NCBI GenBank assembly: GCA_017472965.1
Contig: JAFUNR010000008.1
Span: 1-64,000, forward strand
Direction: 5' to 3'
Source of the DNA: Oscillospiraceae bacterium
GTDB lineage: Bacteria > Bacillota > Clostridia > Oscillospirales > Ruminococcaceae
Length of the DNA stretch: 64,000 nt
Made by a program: the position numbers and the translations under genes
Notes under the pieces: model-generated
The model's input: the letters and a program-made list of their open reading frames with translations, nothing else
Told to the model about the DNA's origin: nothing
Database searches by the model: none
In this document: positions 59,499 to 64,000 of the stretch, piece after piece
How the letters are laid out: each line of letters starts with the position of its first letter
How positions within the stretch are numbered: position 1 is the first letter of the stretch

Positions 59499-60794
59499 AT
59501 GCTTTATGACCATCTTGCCGTCGGCCCGCAGGGGCACCTTTTGTTCAGAGGATATGATACTGTAACGCTTGCACGGGAATACGGCACGCCTTTGATGCTG
59601 CTGGATGAGGAGCGTGTCCGCCGCCGCTGCCGTGAATACCGGCAGGCGATGGAGCAGTTCCTGCCGGCAGGTTCACATCCGCTTTATGCCAGTAAGGCTC
59701 TGAGCATAAAGCAGATCTACCGGATCATGGCGCAGGAAAAAATGGGTGTTGATGTGGTCTCCTCCGGTGAGCTGTACACCGCCGTGCAGGCGGGTTTTCC
59801 CATGGAAAATGCATATTTCCACGGAAACAGCAAGACGAATGCCGATATCCACTTTGCAATGGAGCATGGCATCGGCTGCTTTGTTTGCGATAATGCAGAA
59901 GAACTGGATGCCATTGATGAACAGGCGGTGCGGTTCGGTATTTGCCAGCGGGTCCTGCTGCGGCTCTCGCCGGGGATCGATCCGCATACTCACGAAAAAA
60001 TCAACACCGGCCGCGTGGACAGCAAATTCGGTGCAGCCATTTCCACCGGTCAGGCAGAGGCACTGGCGGTGCGCGCTCTCGCCAAAAAGAATATCAGTCT
60101 TGAGGGTTTCCACTGCCATATCGGTTCGCAGATTTTTGACTGTCAGCCCTTCTGCGATGCAGCGGTGATCCTGCTGGAATTTGCGGCGATGCTGCGCGAA
60201 AAGCACGGATACATCCTTCGCGTACTGAATCTGGGAGGCGGCATGGCTGTGCCGTATACGGAGAAGGATCCGTCGGTCGATTACAGGGAAAATATCCGCA
60301 GGCTCGGTGTGTGCATCCGTGAGACCTGCAGCCGTCTTTCGGTGCAGCTGCCGGCGATTCTGATGGAGCCGGGCCGAAGCATTGTGGCAGATGCGGGGAT
60401 CACGCTTTATACGGTGACTTCGACCAAGCAGATCCCCGGCTTTAAAAACTACGCTGCAGTGGACGGCGGTATGACGGATAACCCTCGCTACACTCTTTAC
60501 AGGGCGGCATATACAGTTTTGCCTGCAAGCCGGATGCAGGATGCGGCAGCACTGTGTTACACTGTGGCGGGATGCTGCTGTGAAAGCGGTGATATCCTGC
60601 AGGAGAATGTGGAGCTTCCGCCGCTTGTCCGCGGGGATCTGCTGGCTGTTCTCACGACCGGCGCATACAATTATTCCATGGCATCCAACTATAACCGTGT
60701 GCCGCGTCCGCCCATTGTCATACTGGGCAAAGACGGCCCGTATCTTGCTGTTCGCCGTGAAACCTATGAGGATCTTGTACGCTGTGATCAGTGA
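59499..60794 (+). CDS. lysA: Diaminopimelate decarboxylase
   Basis: LysA decarboxylates meso-diaminopimelate to lysine using PLP. The 431-residue protein has the PLP Lys in YASKALS (K66), HCHIGSQ (about 207), LNLGGGMAVPY, the EPGRSIV motif (about 290) and the closing C-terminal AGCCCESGD-type motif with the substrate Cys. Fold type III alanine-racemase barrel plus beta domain. It stands alone between two terminators, with its own candidate promoter. Confidence 0.96.
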   Translation: MLYDHLAVGPQGHLLFRGYDTVTLAREYGTPLMLLDEERVRRRCREYRQAMEQFLPAGSHPLYASKALSIKQIYRIMAQEKMGVDVVSSGELYTAVQAGFPMENAYFHGNSKTNADIHFAMEHGIGCFVCDNAEELDAIDEQAVRFGICQRVLLRLSPGIDPHTHEKINTGRVDSKFGAAISTGQAEALAVRALAKKNISLEGFHCHIGSQIFDCQPFCDAAVILLEFAAMLREKHGYILRVLNLGGGMAVPYTEKDPSVDYRENIRRLGVCIRETCSRLSVQLPAILMEPGRSIVADAGITLYTVTSTKQIPGFKNYAAVDGGMTDNPRYTLYRAAYTVLPASRMQDAAALCYTVAGCCCESGDILQENVELPPLVRGDLLAVLTTGAYNYSMASNYNRVPRPPIVILGKDGPYLAVRRETYEDLVRCDQ

Positions 60795-60865
60795 ACCGCT
60801 GCGACGGGAGCGATCTGAAAAAAGTCAGCGCCGCGCAGAAAGCCGCGGGAGCTTTATCATCAATG

Positions 60866-60903
60866 AAAAAACGGCTTGTCAAAAATGACAGGCCGTTTTT
60901 ATT
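60866..60903. terminator. Bidirectional terminator between lysA and flavin reductase gene
   Basis: AAAAACGGCTTGTCA and TGACAGGCCGTTTTT pair with one wobble, with T/A runs on both sides. Confidence 0.92.
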
Positions 60904-60946
60904 GCGGTCGGTTTTATTTTATAAGTATATACGGCTGCGCGAAGGG

Positions 60947-61873
60947 TCACTTCTGATTTTTTTCCTTGGCACGCTTGTCGTTGATGATCTTCATGTGCTC
61001 TTCGGTGATCAGGGTGACGTTATTTTCCTTTGCCCATGCAACACAGCCCTTCAGTACGACGGAAAGAAAGACTCTGGGTATGCCCAGGATGGTTTTGAGC
61101 GCTTCGTCGGTGAATTTGACCGTATCGTCAGCGCGGTCGGCGGCGTACCGGACAGATTCCAGCGAGGCCTGTCGCATCTGCAGCAGCTCAGCACGCATTC
61201 TGGTCTTTCTGTGGAACCAGAAGTTCTTGCTGTCACGGTAGCCATAGTCAACAGGCAGGGCAGGGAAGTCTTTTGCCTTTACACCGTTGATGATGGCATC
61301 GCTGTACTTTTTCTTCATCAGGATCCTGTCTACGCGCAGAATGAAATGTGCGCCGAACTTGGAGGTGATGCCGTTGAAATCATGATAGGGACCCTCGTAG
61401 CCGTTCAGCTCACCGGCGGTGTCTTTCCCGGCGCCGTCCAACTCGCGTACCCAGGTGCACTCGATGGCTTCGATGGCATCTGTCAGAACCATGGGGCGTA
61501 CTTCACCGGTCTCCTCCTCCAGCAGACTTTTCTCCAGCTTAAAATTGCATTTCGGCATTTTTTCTTCGGGCTTGTCGCCGGGCCAGGAAAGCTTGACGGC
61601 CTCCTTGAAAGTGGAGGGCTTGTCATCGATGAAGTTCAGCGTGCACTTGCCGTTGCGCAAAATGTTCTGCGCTGTGTTGGAGGAATTGCGGCAGCACAGA
61701 AGCATGGCGTAATAATCCTTACCGGCCACATAATACGGCTGAACCAGCGAGTAGGGGCCGAGGTTGGTCGAGCCGTCCTCGCACAGGGTGGAGATGATGA
61801 CGGTAGGCATCGGGAAGAAAAGAGAGGTCTGGTAGAAATTGTCAACAATACGAAGGTTTTCGAAGCTGCTCAT
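60947..61873 (-). CDS. Flavin reductase-like (FMN-binding split barrel) protein
   Basis: A 308-residue protein with an N-terminal flavin-reductase-like split barrel (about 15-200: FPMPTVIISTLCEDGSTNLGPYSLVQPY, SSNTAQNILRNGKCTLNFI, and later GAHFILRVDRILM). The C-terminal 100 residues form a Lys-rich helical extension that ends with an HMKIINDKRAKEKN tail. It probably binds FMN and reduces or uses it with an unknown partner. It is the last gene of a two-gene unit with the TetR regulator just upstream (20-bp gap), and is likely controlled by that regulator. Confidence 0.85.
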   Translation of the reverse strand: MSSFENLRIVDNFYQTSLFFPMPTVIISTLCEDGSTNLGPYSLVQPYYVAGKDYYAMLLCCRNSSNTAQNILRNGKCTLNFIDDKPSTFKEAVKLSWPGDKPEEKMPKCNFKLEKSLLEEETGEVRPMVLTDAIEAIECTWVRELDGAGKDTAGELNGYEGPYHDFNGITSKFGAHFILRVDRILMKKKYSDAIINGVKAKDFPALPVDYGYRDSKNFWFHRKTRMRAELLQMRQASLESVRYAADRADDTVKFTDEALKTILGIPRVFLSVVLKGCVAWAKENNVTLITEEHMKIINDKRAKEKNQK

Positions 61874-61893
61874 GGGAAATTCTCCTTTATTAG

Positions 61894-62415
61894 TTAATTT
61901 AAAACTTTTTCAATAACAGGGTAGAGCTCATCAAATGCGGTGTGCTCACCCGACCAGGCGATCAGTGCTTCTGCGATAAATTCAGCGGTAAAGGCAGCAC
62001 TTTCCGGGGCGCGTTTTTCGCACAGCGGAAGAAGAAATGCTGCCAGCTGCCCGCGCAGCAGCCGGTGCCGTGCGGCAGAGCCGGAGGAGATGAGTTTTGC
62101 TGCGGCTTCGTCCGAAAACAGTTTTTCGTTTGCAGTGCAAAAGCAAAGCAGCGCATCGTATATTCCCAGCAGCAGCGGCCTTGGTTTGTCGGTGGGAAGC
62201 TCTGCCATAGCATCCAGCTGCTTTTTCCAATCCTCTAGCATAAAAGCGGCGACCAGCATATCCTTGGAAGGGAAATAATTGTAAACTGTACCGATGCCTA
62301 CGCCGCAGGCCTTTGCCACAGAACGGATGGTGGTGGATGTGTAGCCATATTCGGTGACCTGCCGCCGGGCCTCTGCGACCAGCTGCCCGCGGACATTTTC
62401 GATGATCTTCGGCAT
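61894..62415 (-). CDS. TetR/AcrR-family transcriptional regulator
   Basis: A 173-residue regulator: an N-terminal HTH (about 10-55, YGYTSTTIRSVAKACGVGIGTVYNYFPSKDML) and a helical ligand-binding domain. I chose ATG 62415 because AAAGGAGG lies 7 nt upstream; ATG 62421 is only 1 nt from it. A perfect 14-bp palindrome sits at the transcription start of its own promoter, so it very likely represses itself and the downstream flavin reductase gene. The inducing ligand is unknown. Confidence 0.93.
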   Translation of the reverse strand: MPKIIENVRGQLVAEARRQVTEYGYTSTTIRSVAKACGVGIGTVYNYFPSKDMLVAAFMLEDWKKQLDAMAELPTDKPRPLLLGIYDALLCFCTANEKLFSDEAAAKLISSGSAARHRLLRGQLAAFLLPLCEKRAPESAAFTAEFIAEALIAWSGEHTAFDELYPVIEKVLN

Positions 62416-62456
62416 CGGCATTCCTCCTTTGCGCGAACAGAAATTTCAGATGGTAT

Positions 62457-62470
62457 ATGAACGCGTTCAT
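62457..62470. promoter_or_regulatory. TetR operator
   Basis: ATGAACGCGTTCAT is a perfect 14-bp palindrome placed 6 nt downstream of the -10, at the predicted transcription start of the TetR promoter. Confidence 0.8.
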
Positions 62471-62476
62471 AATAAT

Positions 62477-62505
62477 TTTATACAGCATAAAAGCGGTATT
62501 GTCAA
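62477..62505 (-). promoter_or_regulatory. Promoter of the TetR-flavin reductase unit
   Basis: On the minus strand, TTGACA (62500-62505), a 17-nt spacer and TATAAA (62477-62482). A second TTGACA lies at 62511-62516. Confidence 0.85.
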
Positions 62506-62628
62506 GAGTTTGTCAAACCTGCTTGCGATGCTTTTATGGGAAAATATATATGTGATCGCCTATGAAAAGAAAGGGGAGCGGCAGCTGTGAATGGAGTGGT
62601 CGTATGAAGTGCGGCGGATTTTTCTTTT

Positions 62629-62658
62629 GTACTGTTTTTGCGGACAACTTCATATAGT
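62629..62658 (+). promoter_or_regulatory. Candidate sigma-E promoter of spoIIIA
   Basis: CATATAGT (62651-62658) resembles the sporulation sigma-E -10 (CATACANT), with GTACTGTT 14 nt upstream as a weak -35. It lies 22 bp before the GTG of spoIIIAA, an operon driven by sigma-E in Bacillus. Confidence 0.35.
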
Positions 62659-62679
62659 GTGGACAAAGGGGGTGAGAAA

Positions 62680-63585
62680 GTGAAGGCGTATCAACAGGTG
62701 GCGGCACAGCTTTCACCACCGCTCAGAACAAGGTGCGCACAGCTTTTGCCGCAGATTGCCGCAAGGGTCACCGAGCTGCGGCTGCGCAGCGGGCGCCCGC
62801 CGGCTGTGACCTGTGGAACGGATGTGTTTTTTCTGGATGAATGCGGTGCTGTTCAAAGCGGAGCGAACGGCTTGCCGGCGATTTCACACAGACAGCTGCA
62901 GGAGTGTTTTTTGCACCTGTGCCGTTATTCTGTATTTACCTATGAAACACAGCTTTGCCGCGGCTATTTTACCTTGCCCGGCGGGCACCGTGTCGGCATC
63001 GCTTCGCCTGCTGTGTGGGAAAAAGACTGTCCGGGACAACCGCAAAGCGTTACTTCCATGGTGATCCGCATTGCGCGCACAGCACCTTTGCAGCAGCCGG
63101 AGCGGTGGCAGATGCTTCTATCCGATTTTCCGCGGCTGCTGCTTGCCGGTGCACCCGGCAGCGGAAAGACCACAGTACTGCGTGCGTTGGCAGAGATTTT
63201 TTCCGGCCGCGGGCTCAATACTGCTGTTCTGGATGAGCGCGGCGAGCTTTTTCCGGTGGATGATAGCGGCTTTTGTCTGCCGGTGCCCTGCAGCTGCGAT
63301 GTGCTTTCCGGTTACCCGAAAGCTGTTGCCATAGAGCAGGCACTGCGCACGCTTTCACCGCGTGTACTGCTGTGCGACGAGCTGGGCAGCGGCGAAGCAC
63401 AGGGGATTCTGGATGGACTCAACGGCGGTGTCGGCTATGTTGCGACCGTTCATGCGGGTTCGACCGCCGAGCTGTGGGAAAAACCGCTGATGCAAACATT
63501 GACAGCCGCACATGCAGTGAACAGAGTCGTTTTTCTTGACCGCAGCTTTCCGGGAAGGATCCGGTGCGTCGCCGATGTGGATTAA
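62680..63585 (+). CDS. spoIIIAA: Stage III sporulation protein AA
   Basis: The 301-residue ATPase of the SpoIIIA-SpoIIQ channel between mother cell and forespore. It has the family N-terminus ARVTELRLRSGRPP, YSVFTYETQLCRGYFTLPGGHRVGI, Walker A GAPGSGKTT (about 157-165), VLDERGEL and LLCDELGS. It is related to type II/IV secretion ATPases. The start is GTG 62680, with GGGGGTGAG upstream; the in-frame codons further up lack a ribosome site. It overlaps spoIIIAB by 11 bp. Confidence 0.95.
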   Translation: MKAYQQVAAQLSPPLRTRCAQLLPQIAARVTELRLRSGRPPAVTCGTDVFFLDECGAVQSGANGLPAISHRQLQECFLHLCRYSVFTYETQLCRGYFTLPGGHRVGIASPAVWEKDCPGQPQSVTSMVIRIARTAPLQQPERWQMLLSDFPRLLLAGAPGSGKTTVLRALAEIFSGRGLNTAVLDERGELFPVDDSGFCLPVPCSCDVLSGYPKAVAIEQALRTLSPRVLLCDELGSGEAQGILDGLNGGVGYVATVHAGSTAELWEKPLMQTLTAAHAVNRVVFLDRSFPGRIRCVADVD

Positions 63586-64000
63586 GACGGCGGCAGCACT
63601 TGCGGTTTTTGCCGCAGGCGGCCTTTTGGGGATGGAATATGCCCGTCGTATCGATGCGCGCTGCGGCGCACTGCAGGATGCGCTGCTGCTGCTTCAGCTG
63701 GTGCGGATCAGGACGGAGCGTGCGCATTCGCTCTGGCTGTGCGAGATCGCTGCTGCGGCACGGGACGGAAGCTTTCAGCAGCTGCAGTTTCCCGAAAGCA
63801 TCCGGGAGGATGAAGACAGACAGGCGGCGCTGCACAGGTTTCTTTGTGCTGCGGATGAGAAACATCTGTTGGGGGCAGAAACGGATCTGGTGCAAAATGC
63901 GCTGGAATGCGCTGTCACCCGCGCAGAAACGGCGGTGAAGCTGGATTATTACATACAGCTGCTGCAGCAGCGGCTGGAGGGTGTGCATCGCGCTGCACAG
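63575..64000 (+). CDS. spoIIIAB: Stage III sporulation protein AB (3' partial)
   Basis: An open frame from ATG 63575 to the window edge (142 codons, no stop). The visible protein has an N-terminal membrane helix (KTAAALAVFAAGGLLGMEYA), then a helical domain with ALQDALLLLQLVRIRTERA and QNALECAVTRAETAVKLDYY near the end. This is the SpoIIIAB pattern. SpoIIIAB is a membrane partner of the SpoIIIAA ATPase. The order and overlap match the conserved spoIIIA operon. Confidence 0.9.
   Translation, partial: MWIKTAAALAVFAAGGLLGMEYARRIDARCGALQDALLLLQLVRIRTERAHSLWLCEIAAAARDGSFQQLQFPESIREDEDRQAALHRFLCAADEKHLLGAETDLVQNALECAVTRAETAVKLDYYIQLLQQRLEGVHRAAQ

Noticed and set aside
60791..61897. Plus-strand open frame opposite the flavin reductase gene
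   Set aside because: It runs through the lysA terminator and has no domain; the minus-strand gene has clear flavin-reductase motifs.
1..64000. CRISPR arrays, tRNA or rRNA genes, insertion sequences, phage or conjugation genes
   Set aside because: Looked for and not seen. The only direct repeats are in-gene tandem repeats and paralogous genes.

Overview
The window looks like chromosomal DNA of an anaerobic, endospore-forming Firmicute of class Clostridia, probably a gut Oscillospiraceae-type bacterium. The evidence is strong AGGAGG ribosome-binding sites, ATG/GTG/TTG starts, sigma-A promoters, intrinsic terminators with T-tracts, lipobox lipoproteins, spoIIIAA-spoIIIAB at the right edge, and moderately high GC. 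I see no rRNA, tRNA, CRISPR array, insertion sequence or phage module.

Region 1 (1-14711) is one tightly overlapping operon for corrinoid (vitamin B12-type) capture and salvage. It starts (5' end outside the window) with a giant membrane-anchored surface protein. That protein carries a transcobalamin-type C-terminal domain (DUF4430) and an alpha/alpha-toroid of the prenyltransferase/terpenoid-cyclase type, the same two folds used by animal intrinsic factor and transcobalamin. Next come a small membrane-tethered DUF4430 protein, an ECF transporter (EcfT, fused EcfAA, S component, second EcfT), a TIM-barrel protein, a Cys-rich small protein, CobT, CobU, CobS, a short second CobU-like protein and a CobC-type phosphatase. 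A strong terminator ends the run. This is the most interesting system in the window.

Region 2 (14.7-22.1 kb) holds two SGNH/GDSL hydrolases, an AttH/CrtC-type lipocalin-like protein, a cupin, and an operon of iron-dependent alcohol dehydrogenase, divergent acetate-kinase-like protein and D-2-hydroxyacid dehydrogenase. Region 3 (22.1-30.9 kb) has an SbcCD/YhaNO-like DNA-repair pair, a GH35 beta-galactosidase, a PlsC-like acyltransferase with a zinc ribbon, and a YfcC-type transporter. Region 4 (30.9-35.5 kb) is a sugar-acid catabolic operon: IclR regulator, SDR, UxuA-like dehydratase, RraA-like protein and a beta-propeller lactonase.

Region 5 (35.6-59.3 kb) starts with a seven-helix membrane LuxR-type regulator. 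It continues as a long co-directional envelope cluster built around homologues of the Bacillus YdjG-YdjH-YdjI membrane-protection proteins. Mixed in are three signal-less 5'-nucleotidase-family paralogues, lipoproteins, zinc-ribbon proteins, extracellular Ig/SH3/Cys-repeat proteins, an MscS channel and a CBS-like protein. A conserved element with a GTATTYY-N14-RRAATAC dyad precedes two of its transcription units. Region 6 (59.4-64 kb) holds lysA, a TetR/flavin-reductase pair with a clear operator, and the start of the spoIIIA operon.
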